The notes under the pieces: generated by a model | What the model was told of the DNA's origin: nothing | Databases searched by the model: none | Seen by the model: only the letters and a program-made list of their open reading frames with translations | In this document: positions 18,045 through 27,159 of the stretch, in pieces | Numbering within the stretch: the first letter of the stretch is position 1 | Layout of the letters: each line of letters opens with the position of its first letter | Origin: BOG-908 sp963795825 | Lineage (GTDB): Bacteria > Pseudomonadota > Alphaproteobacteria > Acetobacterales > Acetobacteraceae | DNA length: 64,000 nt | NCBI GenBank assembly: GCA_963795825.1 | Contig: CAWCIW010000001.1 | Coordinates: 1,302,001 to 1,366,000 of the forward strand | Direction: 5' to 3' | Translations under genes and position numbers: made by a program

Positions 18045-18626
18045 GTGGCGGATGACGAACACGCGCCGGAGATGGTCCGGCGCAACATCGAGCGCGTGCT
18101 GCGGCTGGAGCAGCACGCCTCACAGGTGCGAAGCTGGTCGGAAGCCGTCGTCGACGCGATCGGGCGTTTCGTCGGCACACTGACGTTCGTGCTGATACAT
18201 GCGGGGCTGATCACCACCTGGCTGCTGCTGAACGGCGGGGCCTTCCACCTGATCAAACCATTCGATCCGTTTCCGTTCAGCCTGCTGTCAACCTGCGCCT
18301 CGTGCGAAGCGGTGATCCTGGCAGCTTTCGTGCTGATGGCGCAGAACCGATCGGCGAGCCTGGCAGACCGGCGCGATCATTTCGATCTGCAGGTGAACCT
18401 GATGGCCGAGCAGGAGGCGTCGATCACCATACAGATGCTCGACCGGATAAGCCGTAAGCTCGGCGTTGATCAGGAGAATGTCGAGGAGGCGCTGAAGCTG
18501 AGCCGCACCTCATCCCTGGAGCATCTGGCGGAGGAACTGCACGCGCAACTTCCCGATACGACAGACAGCCTGCCGGACGATCAGGACCGTATGACGGCGA
18601 CTAACGGCTCGCAGGGTTTGCAATAA
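18045..18626 (+). CDS. DUF1003 membrane protein
   Basis: 193 aa. Two membrane helices near residues 41-63 (GRFVGTLTFVLIHAGLITTW) and 76-97 (FPFSLLSTCASCEAVILAAF), followed by QNRSASLADRRDHFDLQVNL, the DUF1003 signature with its RRDHFDLQVNL stretch. The long C-terminus is charged and probably cytoplasmic. No function is established. GTG at 18045 is the best start; no ATG fits. Its last 46 bases overlap the 3' end of the gene on the opposite strand. Confidence 0.85.
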   Translation: MADDEHAPEMVRRNIERVLRLEQHASQVRSWSEAVVDAIGRFVGTLTFVLIHAGLITTWLLLNGGAFHLIKPFDPFPFSLLSTCASCEAVILAAFVLMAQNRSASLADRRDHFDLQVNLMAEQEASITIQMLDRISRKLGVDQENVEEALKLSRTSSLEHLAEELHAQLPDTTDSLPDDQDRMTATNGSQGLQ

Positions 18627-18898
18627 CGCCAGCCATGCTCGTGCAACTCCTCCGGCGTGAAGCGCGTGCCCGGCACGAATACGCTGCGCCATTCGTCCTG
18701 GTGCCAGCGCCAGAGTTCGCACTCCACGCGCATCGGAAATGCGGATTTGCCGTTCGGCGCCACGTAAGCCAGCCAGTGGAACTCATGATGCGCATAAAGC
18801 GGCTCTGGCGCGCAGGTGAGCTCCGACATCGGCAAATACTGGCTGAACGGCGCTGCGTTGGATGAGGTGGCCGGTGCCAGGGTTGCGGTATGGCTCAT
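18581..18898 (-). CDS. hypothetical protein
   Basis: 105 aa, not recognised. The sequence is rich in aromatic residues and His (LYAHHEFHWLAYVAPNGKS, VECELWRWHQDEWRSVFVPG, HEHGWRYCKPCEPLV) and looks like a compact soluble domain. There is no signal peptide or membrane helix. CKPC near the C-terminus could be a redox or metal pair. It overlaps the DUF1003 gene tail-to-tail by 46 bases, so the two transcripts are antisense there. Confidence 0.5.
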   Translation of the reverse strand: MSHTATLAPATSSNAAPFSQYLPMSELTCAPEPLYAHHEFHWLAYVAPNGKSAFPMRVECELWRWHQDEWRSVFVPGTRFTPEELHEHGWRYCKPCEPLVAVIRS

Positions 18899-19154
18899 AG
18901 ACGACGACCTCGCGAGGTATACGTGATTGTAGCTTAATCATTGCCTCGGGAGGCTTGTTACAGGAAAGTCACAATGCGGTTATCGCGACCCTTATTGTGC
19001 GCCCGACATCGACTCCATTCGGTTTGCTGAATTCGAAGACTACAACCGGAGGTTTTGGTAATACGTGTATTTACCTGCGCGAGTAATCATTCGATCTGAT
19101 AATGGAGACATCCGCCATGCTAAGGTATGCCGACGCACCAGGCGGAGACACCGG

Positions 19155-19439
19155 ATGATATTTCGCACGAAGCTGATGATTGCCGTGGCGCTCGCGCTCG
19201 CCAGCTGCAGCGGCACCAGCGGCGTGATCGAGATCGCGCCTGGCACCTACACCGTCTCGGAAATGCGTGCGCCTGCCGTGGGTGGCGGCCCGGCGGCGCG
19301 CGCGGCCGTGCTGGCCCACTCGGCGGCGTTCTGCACCGGGCAGGGGCGCACGGTGGTGCCGCTGGAACTGCGGCCGGACGGCGATCCTTACACGCCGTAT
19401 TACCCGACCGCGTTCGACGCGACTTTCCGCTGTAAATAG
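19155..19439 (+). CDS. small putative lipoprotein
   Basis: 94 aa. The start MIFRTKLMIAVALALASC ends in a lipobox (LASC), so the mature protein would be lipid-anchored at Cys18. The rest contains GTYTVSEMRAP and AAFCTGQGRTVVPLELRP, the pattern seen in short alphaproteobacterial envelope lipoproteins of unknown function. Start at 19155 is supported by GGAG upstream and by the signal peptide; a longer frame would only add basic residues. About 250 bases upstream contain no gene. Confidence 0.65.
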   Translation: MIFRTKLMIAVALALASCSGTSGVIEIAPGTYTVSEMRAPAVGGGPAARAAVLAHSAAFCTGQGRTVVPLELRPDGDPYTPYYPTAFDATFRCK

Positions 19440-19466
19440 ACGCTCCAGGAGCCCGGAGGCGATCGC

Positions 19467-20885
19467 TCAGCCGGATAGCGGCAGGGCGATCTCCTCCAGG
19501 CTCTTGCCCTCCGCGTCGATGCCCAGCCAGATCTCCACGCCAGCGGCCACCAGCATGAGCACAGCGGCGCCCTCGTAGCCCCAGGCGACGGTATGCACGC
19601 CGGAGTCGATCAGCCGGCCGAACAGCCAGGGCGCGCCCACGCCGCCGACCAGTGTGCCGAGCGCATAGAACATCGCGATCGCCAGAGCGCGTGTCTCCAA
19701 CGGGAAGATCTCGCTTGCGGTGAGATACGCGGCACTAGCCGCGGCACTGGCCACGAAGAACACGCCGACCCAGCAGGCGGTCTGCGTCCAGGCGTCCAGT
19801 ATGCCGGCATGGAACGCCCAGCCGGTCGCCGCCATCAATATGCCGGATATCCCGTAGGTTCCGGCGATCATCTTCCTGCGGCCGATCGTGTCGAAGAACT
19901 GCCCGAGCAGAAGCGGCCCCATGAGGTTGCCCAGGGCCAGCGGCAGCACGTAGGTGCCGATGTTCTGCGCCGGGACGTGATAGGCGCGCGTCAGCACCAG
20001 GCCGTAGGTGAAGAACACCGCGTTGAACAGGAAAGCCTGTGCCGCCATCAGGGTGAATGCCAGCAGGCTGCGCCATTTATAGGCGCCGAACATCGCCGCG
20101 AAAATCAGCCCGAAGCCGAACGAGGTCTGCGGATGTATCGTCATCTTGTGTGCCGGGGCCTGCTCGATCGTGCCGCCGCCTGTCTCGCTCACCCGCCGCT
20201 CCACTTCGGCCACGGTGCGCTCGGCCTCTTCGGCGCGCCCGTGGGTGACGAGCCAGCGCGGGCTTTCCGGCACGAAGCGACGGAGGAACAGCACGCCGAT
20301 GCCGAGTATGCCGCCGATCCCGAAACCGATTCGCCAGCCGAGCTGCGGCGACACCAGCCCGCCGCCCAGCAGCACCAGCGAGGCCGCAGCACCCAGTGCC
20401 GCCCCGCCCCAGTAGCTGCCGTTGACGATGAGGTCGATGCGGCCACGCAGTTTGGCCGGTATCAGCTCGTCGATGGCCGAGTTTATCGCGGCGTATTCGC
20501 CGCCGATGCCGAGCCCGGTGACCACGCGGAAGGCGGCCAGGCTCCAGAAATTCCACGAGCAGGCGGAGGCCAGGACGCCCGCGACGTAGAGCCCCAGCGT
20601 GATGTTGAACACCAGGCGGCGGCCGTAGCGGTCGGTGAGCCAGCCGAAGAAGATCGCGCCGACCACCGCGCCGGCGATGTAGGCCGAGGCCATGCTGCCG
20701 ATATCCTGCGGCGACAGGCCGAGCGTCCGCTTGTCCTGCAGCATGGGGCCGATCGAGCCCACGATGGTGACCTCGAGCCCGTCCAGCACCCAGGTGATGC
20801 CAAGGGCGATTACGATGAGGAGATGGAACCGGCTCCAGGGAAGGCGGTCCATACGCGCCGGAATGTCTGTCTCGATAGGATTCAA
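19467..20885 (-). CDS. MFS transporter (sugar/organic-anion symporter type)
   Basis: About 472 aa with twelve predicted helices. Motifs: VLDGLEVTIVGSIGPM in helix 1, GWLTDRYGRRLVFN (the MFS loop 2-3 signature), GLGIGGEYAAINSAIDELIP, and RRFVPESPRWLVTHGR, typical of the sugar/metabolite:proton symporter group. A TTG at 20885 is chosen because it gives the usual N-terminus (MNPIETDIPARMDRLPWSRF); ATG at 20852 is an alternative. Frames extending further upstream run into a repeat half and are not credible. Substrate is unknown. Confidence 0.82.
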   Translation of the reverse strand: MNPIETDIPARMDRLPWSRFHLLIVIALGITWVLDGLEVTIVGSIGPMLQDKRTLGLSPQDIGSMASAYIAGAVVGAIFFGWLTDRYGRRLVFNITLGLYVAGVLASACSWNFWSLAAFRVVTGLGIGGEYAAINSAIDELIPAKLRGRIDLIVNGSYWGGAALGAAASLVLLGGGLVSPQLGWRIGFGIGGILGIGVLFLRRFVPESPRWLVTHGRAEEAERTVAEVERRVSETGGGTIEQAPAHKMTIHPQTSFGFGLIFAAMFGAYKWRSLLAFTLMAAQAFLFNAVFFTYGLVLTRAYHVPAQNIGTYVLPLALGNLMGPLLLGQFFDTIGRRKMIAGTYGISGILMAATGWAFHAGILDAWTQTACWVGVFFVASAAASAAYLTASEIFPLETRALAIAMFYALGTLVGGVGAPWLFGRLIDSGVHTVAWGYEGAAVLMLVAAGVEIWLGIDAEGKSLEEIALPLSG

Positions 20886-20940
20886 GGAAGATTCGCCTTC
20901 TCGCAAGCCTTTGGATTGAGCCCGAGCGGTAGTCTCACGG

Positions 20941-20997
20941 CCCGACAGGGAGCAAAAGTTTTTGGTTCTTTTTTTCAAAAAAGAACCGCTTGCTTCG
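20941..20997. repeat. intergenic repeat, copy 10 (right half only)
   Basis: Core half CCCGACAGGGAGC, linker, and a hairpin of GTTC type (GGTTCTTTTTTTC with GAACC). The GGTTC/GAACC stem is a compensatory variant of GGTCC/GGACC. It lies between two divergent genes. Confidence 0.75.
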
Positions 20998-21082
20998 TTT
21001 TCTCACTCCTCGGAATCTTCCCCATTGCGCGCCAGTTGTAAACCTGCTCCTGTGCACAACCGTTACGAAGACGCGCCATCGC

Positions 21083-23095
21083 ATGAGCTCCTTCTGGTCC
21101 GCTAGCGTGGACGAACTTCTGAACTCCTCCCGCGAAAGCATCACAGGCGCCTTGGCGGTGGCACAGATACGCCACTTCCGCATCAACGAAACACAGCAGC
21201 TTCGCGCCTGGGAGGCCAGCATCGACATGTTGCGCGCCGCCTTGGCGCCGCTTCCGCAAGCAAGCGACTGGCACGTGGTGCTTGAATTCCCGATGCTCCG
21301 GCTGGGCCGCCGGCCGGACGTCATATTGCTCACCGACCGCGCCATACTCGTGCTGGAATTCAAGGCCGGCGCGTGCGCGTTCAGCGTGGCCGACCGTCGC
21401 CAGGTCGAGGACTACGCGATCGACCTGCACGATTTCCACGCCGGCTCGCGCCGGCATCCGATCCTGCCGATACTCGTCGCCGAACACGCCGCGGCCGAGC
21501 TGGCGCCGCTTCCCATGGCGATCGCCGGCGCCGCGCCGGTGATCGACGCCAGTGCCGAGACGTTGCCGGCGCTGCTCGCACTGATTGCTCATCGCTTGCC
21601 GCGCCAATCCTGCGCGCTAGACGCCGCGGAATGGATCGCCGCACCGTACCGTCCGGTGCCGAACATCGTAGATGCCGCCTGCCTGCTTTACGCGCGGCAC
21701 AACGTGGCCGATCTGCGCGCCGCCCGCAGCGACGCCGCCAATCTGCGCGCCACGACCGACACGATCCTCGCCGAGATCGCCGAAGCGCGCGCGGCGGACG
21801 AACGCGTGATCCTGTTCGTGACGGGTATTCCGGGCGCCGGCAAAACCTTGTGCGGCCTGAACACCGTATTCGGCGCCGAGGAGGACGGCCGCGGCACCTA
21901 CCTGACCGGCAATCCAACGCTGGTGCACGTGCTGCGCGAGGCGCTGGCGCGCGACGCCATCCGGTTCGGCGCCAAGCGCACGGATGCCGATCGCCGCATG
22001 GCCAGCGCGATCCAGCGTCTGCCGGATTTTCGCAACGAATACGTCACCAACCCCGGGCATGTCCCGCCCGAACAGATCGTCATCGTCGACGAGGCGCAGC
22101 GCTGCTGGTCGAGTGCCCACGCAATCGCCAAAACGCGTGATAAACCGGTTCGCCTGACCGCGTCCGAACCTGCCCATCTCCTCGAAGCTCTGTCCCGCCA
22201 CCCTGGATTTGCTGCGATGGTCTGCCTCGTCGGCGGCGGGCAGGAAATCCACGACGGCGAAGGCGGCCTGGCCGAATGGGGCGACGCCTTGCGCCACGCC
22301 GCAAAACCCTGGCGCGTGCGCGCCGCGCCGGACATCCTCTCCGCAACCGATCCGCGCCAGCGCCTGGGAAATCTGCCCAGCGTGGCTGCGCTGCCGGCGC
22401 TCCACCTCGGCGTATCGATCCGGCAGATACGCAGCGCGGCGGCGGCCAAATGGGTGGATCACGTGCTCGCGGGCGATGCCGACCAGGCGCGCGCTTTGGC
22501 GCAAACCGACGGCGCGATTCCGTTTCACCTGACCCGCAGCCTGGCGGACATGCGCGCGTGGTTGCGCGGCCAGGCGCGCGGCCTGCGTCGCGCCGGCCTG
22601 CTCGCGAGTTCCGGCGCCAAACGCCTGCGTGCCGAAGGGCTCGGCGCCGAGCTGCCGCATATGGATGCCGGCGCCGTCGCCCGCTGGTTCCTCGATCATT
22701 TTCCGGATGTGCGCGCTTCGGATGCGCTGGAGACCGTTGCCACCGAGTTCAGTTGCCAGGGCCTGGAGCTGGACTATGCCGGCCTGTGCTGGGACGGCGA
22801 TCTGATACGCGAAGCGGGGCGCGCAGCCTGGCGCGTGCGGCAGTTCCGCGGAACGGCCTGGCAAATACCGCGCGGCGACGAAGCGATCGCCAACCAGATA
22901 AATACGTATCGCGTGCTGCTGACGCGCGCACGGTATGCGACCGCGATTTTCGTGCCGGTTGGGGATGCGGGTGACCCCACGCGTAATCCTGTTGTGCTGG
23001 ACGGGATTGCTGGGTTCTTGCGCCTGTGCGGGGCGCGTGCGCTTTCGGAGGTGCCTGCGTTGGCCACGGTGGAATTGGAGTCAATGTTGTTGTGA
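21083..23095 (+). CDS. DUF2075-type P-loop ATPase with N-terminal restriction-nuclease-like domain
   Basis: 670 aa. The N-terminal 180 residues contain RRPDVILLTDRAILVLEFKA, which fits a PD-(D/E)xK nuclease core (Asp, then ExK with F in between), followed by QVEDYAIDLHDFH. The centre has Walker A GIPGAGKT and Walker B IVIVDEAQRCW, and the C-terminus has superfamily-1-helicase-like blocks (ETVATEFSCQGLELDY, TYRVLLTRAR). This matches the DUF2075/Schlafen-like ATPase group. Function is unknown; similar architectures occur in anti-phage and DNA-repair proteins. Start at 21083 precedes MSSFWSASVDELLNSS; upstream in-frame codons are not supported. No partner gene is adjacent, so it would act alone. 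Confidence 0.72.
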   Translation: MSSFWSASVDELLNSSRESITGALAVAQIRHFRINETQQLRAWEASIDMLRAALAPLPQASDWHVVLEFPMLRLGRRPDVILLTDRAILVLEFKAGACAFSVADRRQVEDYAIDLHDFHAGSRRHPILPILVAEHAAAELAPLPMAIAGAAPVIDASAETLPALLALIAHRLPRQSCALDAAEWIAAPYRPVPNIVDAACLLYARHNVADLRAARSDAANLRATTDTILAEIAEARAADERVILFVTGIPGAGKTLCGLNTVFGAEEDGRGTYLTGNPTLVHVLREALARDAIRFGAKRTDADRRMASAIQRLPDFRNEYVTNPGHVPPEQIVIVDEAQRCWSSAHAIAKTRDKPVRLTASEPAHLLEALSRHPGFAAMVCLVGGGQEIHDGEGGLAEWGDALRHAAKPWRVRAAPDILSATDPRQRLGNLPSVAALPALHLGVSIRQIRSAAAAKWVDHVLAGDADQARALAQTDGAIPFHLTRSLADMRAWLRGQARGLRRAGLLASSGAKRLRAEGLGAELPHMDAGAVARWFLDHFPDVRASDALETVATEFSCQGLELDYAGLCWDGDLIREAGRAAWRVRQFRGTAWQIPRGDEAIANQINTYRVLLTRARYATAIFVPVGDAGDPTRNPVVLDGIAGFLRLCGARALSEVPALATVELESMLL

Positions 23096-23097
23096 GA

Positions 23098-23238
23098 AGA
23101 AAGGAAGCAAGCATTTCTTTTTTGAAAAAAAGAAACAAAAAACTTTTGCTCCCTGTCGGGCGCAGGCTGGATAAGTCCCCGACAGGGAACACAAGTTTTT
23201 TGTTTCTTTTTTTCAAAAAAGAAATGCTTGCCTTGCTT
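23098..23238. repeat. two-hairpin intergenic repeat, copy 11
   Basis: Both hairpins are of the rare TTTC/GAAA type (ATTTC and GAAAT stem ends). The core is closed by CCCTGTCGGG/CCCGACAGGG. The A in place of C in the right arm creates ATG, used as the start of the next gene. Confidence 0.88.
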
Positions 23239-24066
23239 CTTCTGTGCTCCCCGGCTTCCGCCGACACCCTGAAGTTCACCACCTGGAATCTCAACTGGCT
23301 CACCACCCGAACCCACGCCGAAGCCGACCTCCCGCGCGACGTTCACACGCGCGCGCCCGATGACTTCGCCCGCCTCGCCGCCTACGCGCACAAGCTGAAC
23401 GCCGACGTTATCGCCTTCCAGGAAGTGGACGGCCCGCAAGCCGCCGCCCGCATATTCGACCCTGCGGAGTACACGATCCTCACCATCGCCGAAGCGGTCA
23501 CCCAGCGCGTCGGCATCGCCGTGCGGCATGCCATCAGCGTCACCCGCAATCCCGATCTGACCGCGCTCGATGTGGAGCCGGACGCCGTGCACAAATTGCG
23601 CGACGGACTGGACGTGACGCTCGGGCTGCCTGGCGGAAAGCGGCTGCGCGTGCTCGTCGTGCATCTGAAAACCGGGTGCCAGACCGATGCGGTGGCGAGT
23701 TCTCCCCGCCGGCAGTGCGCGCTGTTCGCCCAACAAATCCCCGTGCTGGCGGCGTGGACGGCGGCGCGCCAGCGCGAGGGCGCGGCATTCCTGGTGATGG
23801 GCGATTTCAACCGTGTGCTCGACGATCCTGATGTGCTGAGCGACGCGATGTCGGCCGCGGCGCCGCTGACGCGTGTGACGGAAGGGCATGCTGATCCCTG
23901 TTGGGATGGCGCGCCGTTCATCGACCATATTTTCGCCGGCGGGGCCGCGCGGGCTTGGCTGGTGCCGGACAGCCTGCGGGTGCAGGTATTCCAGGAGACC
24001 GGCGAAGTGTGGCGGCACCGGCTGTCGGATCATTGCCCGGTTTCGGTGCGTGTCGATGCTAAATAG
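23224..24066 (+). CDS. secreted endonuclease/exonuclease/phosphatase-family protein
   Basis: 280 aa. The signal peptide MLALLLLCSPASA is unusually short, and its first five codons and ATG are encoded by the arm of repeat copy 11. The mature protein has the EEP fold motifs in order: FTTWNLNWL, AFQEVDG (catalytic Glu), VVHLKTGC, VMGDFNRV (GDFN) and RLSDHCPVSV (SDHxPV). Such enzymes hydrolyse phosphodiesters in DNA, RNA or phospholipids; export suggests scavenging or an extracellular nuclease. No ribosome-binding site other than repeat sequence is present. Start at 23224 gives a plausible signal peptide; longer frames read through the repeat. Confidence 0.82.
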   Translation: MLALLLLCSPASADTLKFTTWNLNWLTTRTHAEADLPRDVHTRAPDDFARLAAYAHKLNADVIAFQEVDGPQAAARIFDPAEYTILTIAEAVTQRVGIAVRHAISVTRNPDLTALDVEPDAVHKLRDGLDVTLGLPGGKRLRVLVVHLKTGCQTDAVASSPRRQCALFAQQIPVLAAWTAARQREGAAFLVMGDFNRVLDDPDVLSDAMSAAAPLTRVTEGHADPCWDGAPFIDHIFAGGAARAWLVPDSLRVQVFQETGEVWRHRLSDHCPVSVRVDAK

Positions 24067-24130
24067 CGGGTCATTCTCCTTGAGAATAAATCAAAAAGTA
24101 GATTAATGGGCATGAAGTAAGGTTCGTCCG

Positions 24131-24194
24131 TGCAGGCGTCATAGCAAAAGCTTTTTGGTCCTTTTTCTCGAAAAAGGACTACTTGCTTGCTTCC
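24131..24194. repeat. intergenic repeat, copy 12 (right half only)
   Basis: Core half GTGCAGGCGTC, linker GCAAAAGCTTTTTGG and a GGTCC-type hairpin, between convergent gene ends. It encodes the last codons and TAG of nhaA on the opposite strand. The left half is missing; a small ATTCTC/GAGAAT inverted repeat stands at about 24072. Confidence 0.8.
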
Positions 24195-25339
24195 TTCTCC
24201 ACCGGCCGCGATACAAAACGCAAAACCAACACCCCCATCGCCGCCGAAACAAGCGACCCGCAAAACACCGCAAGCTTGATGCCGTCATGCAATGCGGTCC
24301 CGCGGAACGCCAAATCGCCGATAAACAGGCTCATCGTAAAGCCGATGCCGCACAACAAAGCCGCGCCGTATAGCTGCCGCACGCCCATGCCCTGCGGCAA
24401 ATGCAGCACGCCGAGCGAGCGCCCCAGCATAGTAGCGCCGAACACGCCCACCTGTTTGCCGACGCACAGGCCGAGGAACACGCCGAGCGGCCCTGGTGTG
24501 AGCAGGATGGCCGGCTTCATGGCGGAAAAGGCGAGCCCCGCATTCGCCAGCCCGAACAGCGGCAATACCACGTAACTGACCACGCCGGCGAGGCCGTGCT
24601 CGAGCTTCGCTGCCGCATGTCGGGGCAGCAGGAATGCGAGCGCCACGCCGGCCAGCGTTGCGTGGACTCCGCTGTCATACACTAGAACCCACAGAATTGT
24701 GCCGCCGGCGAGATAGGGCCAGAGGCGTACGATTCCGGCGCGGCGCAGGGTCAGCATCGCGGCGCAAACAAGTGCGGCGGCGCCCAGCATCGGCCAGGCC
24801 AGGCCGTGGCTGTAGAATACCGCGATCACGCCGATCGCCCCGAGGTCGTCGAGGATGGCCAGCGCGGTGAGGAACACGCGCACGGAGCGACCGGCGCGGT
24901 CGCCCAGCAGGCGCAGCACGGCGAGCGAAAACGCGATGTCGGTGGCCACGGGAACCGCCCAGCCGCGTGCGCTGGCGGCGTCGGCATGGTTCAGGGCGAG
25001 GTAGATGGCCGCAGGCACCGCCATGCCGCCGATCGCCGCGATGCCGGGAGCGGCCATGCCGCGCAGCGTGGCCAGGCGACCCTCCGTCATTTCGCGCCGT
25101 ATTTCCAGGCCGGCGAGCAGGAAAAATAGCGCCATCAGGCCGTCGTTGATGAAATCCTCTATGCCGATGCCGACGCCGTGGACCGCCAGGCGGGTGCCGA
25201 GCAGGCGCGTATAAACGTCGGCCCAGGGCGAATTTGAGAGGATCAGCGCGGCCAGCGACGCGACCATAAGCAGCACGCCGCCGGCCGCCTCGCTGCGCAG
25301 GAATTCGGTAAGCCGGTGGGCGGCGCCGCGGCGGCTCAC
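24179..25339 (-). CDS. nhaA: Na+/H+ antiporter NhaA
   Basis: 386 aa, normal length, with about twelve helices. It exchanges sodium for protons across the inner membrane for pH and sodium control. Diagnostic motifs: VATDIAFSLAVLRLLGDR (with the Asp of helix 4), ALAILDDLGAIGVIAVFY (the Asp pair of helix 5 that binds the ion), FFLLAGLEIRREMTEGRL and LCGIGFTMSLFIGDLAF. The last residues, KEASK, and the stop are encoded by repeat copy 12. Divergent from the GT9-like gene. Confidence 0.95.
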   Translation of the reverse strand: MSRRGAAHRLTEFLRSEAAGGVLLMVASLAALILSNSPWADVYTRLLGTRLAVHGVGIGIEDFINDGLMALFFLLAGLEIRREMTEGRLATLRGMAAPGIAAIGGMAVPAAIYLALNHADAASARGWAVPVATDIAFSLAVLRLLGDRAGRSVRVFLTALAILDDLGAIGVIAVFYSHGLAWPMLGAAALVCAAMLTLRRAGIVRLWPYLAGGTILWVLVYDSGVHATLAGVALAFLLPRHAAAKLEHGLAGVVSYVVLPLFGLANAGLAFSAMKPAILLTPGPLGVFLGLCVGKQVGVFGATMLGRSLGVLHLPQGMGVRQLYGAALLCGIGFTMSLFIGDLAFRGTALHDGIKLAVFCGSLVSAAMGVLVLRFVSRPVEKEASK

Positions 25340-25413
25340 CTTGGTGGCAACGCAAGCGTGCGGCGCGGCGTTCGGCCTGCGACCACATGGGGTGGGGTAG
25401 GGGGGATGCGCCG

Positions 25414-26292
25414 ATGCCGGACGATGCGCGCGGCGAAGTGCCGGGCGTGGGCGACTGGGCGCGTTTGATGCGCGACGGGGATTTCGCGGCCGCCTGGCGC
25501 ATCAGCGACGCGGTGCTGGCGGCGCGCGATCCCGCCACGCGCGACGATGCGGCGCTGCCCTATCACGAACGCTGGCTGTGGGACGGCATGCCGCCGGACG
25601 GGCTGCGCGTTCTGGTGCGCTGCTATCATGGGCTCGGCGACACGTTGCAATTCGTGCGTTTCCTGCCGGCGCTGCGCACACGTGCCGCGCACATCACGTT
25701 GGAGTGCCAGCCGGAATTGTGCACGCTGTTTGCAGAGTTGGCAGGCGTGGACAACATTGTGGCGTTCGACCAGGCGCGGCCGCTTGCGCGGTCGGCGTGC
25801 GACATCGAGGTGATGGAACTCGGCCACGTTCTGCGCGCGGATGCCGGGGCGATCGCAGCACCTGTGCCGTATCTGACTTTGCCGCCGGGGCGGCATCCGC
25901 GTATCGCCGGGCATGTCGCGTTATGTTGGCGGGCTGGCGAGTGGGATCCGTCACGGTCTGTCGCATTGGCGAATTTGTTGCGCCGTTTGCCAGCCGGGCA
26001 GCGATTTGTGAGTCTGCAGCGTGGTGCGGCTTCGTCCGAGGCCCGGCCCGATCGGTTCGTGAATCCGTTCGATGATGATCGCGATGTGATCGAGACGGCG
26101 GCGCTGATCTGCGGGGCGTCGCACGTGGTGACGGTGGATACTATGGTGGCGCATTTGGCTGGGGCTTTGGGGTGTGCTGGGACGGTGTTGTTGAAGGCGG
26201 CGCCGGATTGGCGTTGGGCTTCTGCTGGGGGACGGTCGGTTTGGTATCCGTCCTTGGTGTTGCAGGGGAGGGAGGAAGGCCTTCTTTTCTGA
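25414..26292 (+). CDS. GT9/heptosyltransferase-like protein, C-terminus replaced by repeat
   Basis: About 292 aa. YHERWLWDGMPPDGLRVLVR, YHGLGDTLQFVRFLPALR and VTVDTMVAHLAGALG match the heptosyltransferase-like (GT9) domain found at the C-terminus of bacterial TPR/GT9 proteins; VTVDT is the nucleotide-sugar region. The end WYPSLVLQGREEGLLF departs from relatives, which continue for roughly 20 residues after WYPS-x-RLFRQ; here the repeat arm supplies the codons for EEGLLF and the stop, so the tail is truncated. ATG at 25414 is preferred over 25387 because AGGGGG precedes it. Acceptor and donor are unknown. Confidence 0.68.
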   Translation: MPDDARGEVPGVGDWARLMRDGDFAAAWRISDAVLAARDPATRDDAALPYHERWLWDGMPPDGLRVLVRCYHGLGDTLQFVRFLPALRTRAAHITLECQPELCTLFAELAGVDNIVAFDQARPLARSACDIEVMELGHVLRADAGAIAAPVPYLTLPPGRHPRIAGHVALCWRAGEWDPSRSVALANLLRRLPAGQRFVSLQRGAASSEARPDRFVNPFDDDRDVIETAALICGASHVVTVDTMVAHLAGALGCAGTVLLKAAPDWRWASAGGRSVWYPSLVLQGREEGLLF

Positions 26293-26388
26293 AGAAAAGA
26301 AGCAAAAGACTTTTGACTCCGCTGTCGCCGACTTTTCGGAGAGGTTCGCGACAGCTTAGTCATGGTCTTTTTGCAAAAAAGAAGGCTT

Positions 26389-26396
<8 letters not shown>
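26271..26396. repeat. two-hairpin intergenic repeat, copy 13 (right arm decayed)
   Basis: Left hairpin CTTCTTTTCTGAAGAAAAG is intact. The core has GCTGTCGCCGAC and GCGACAGC. The right arm is shortened to GGTCTTTTTGCAAAAAAGAAG. It lies between convergent genes and supplies stop codons to both. Confidence 0.82.
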
Positions 26397-27155
<759 letters not shown>

Positions 27156-27159
<4 letters not shown>

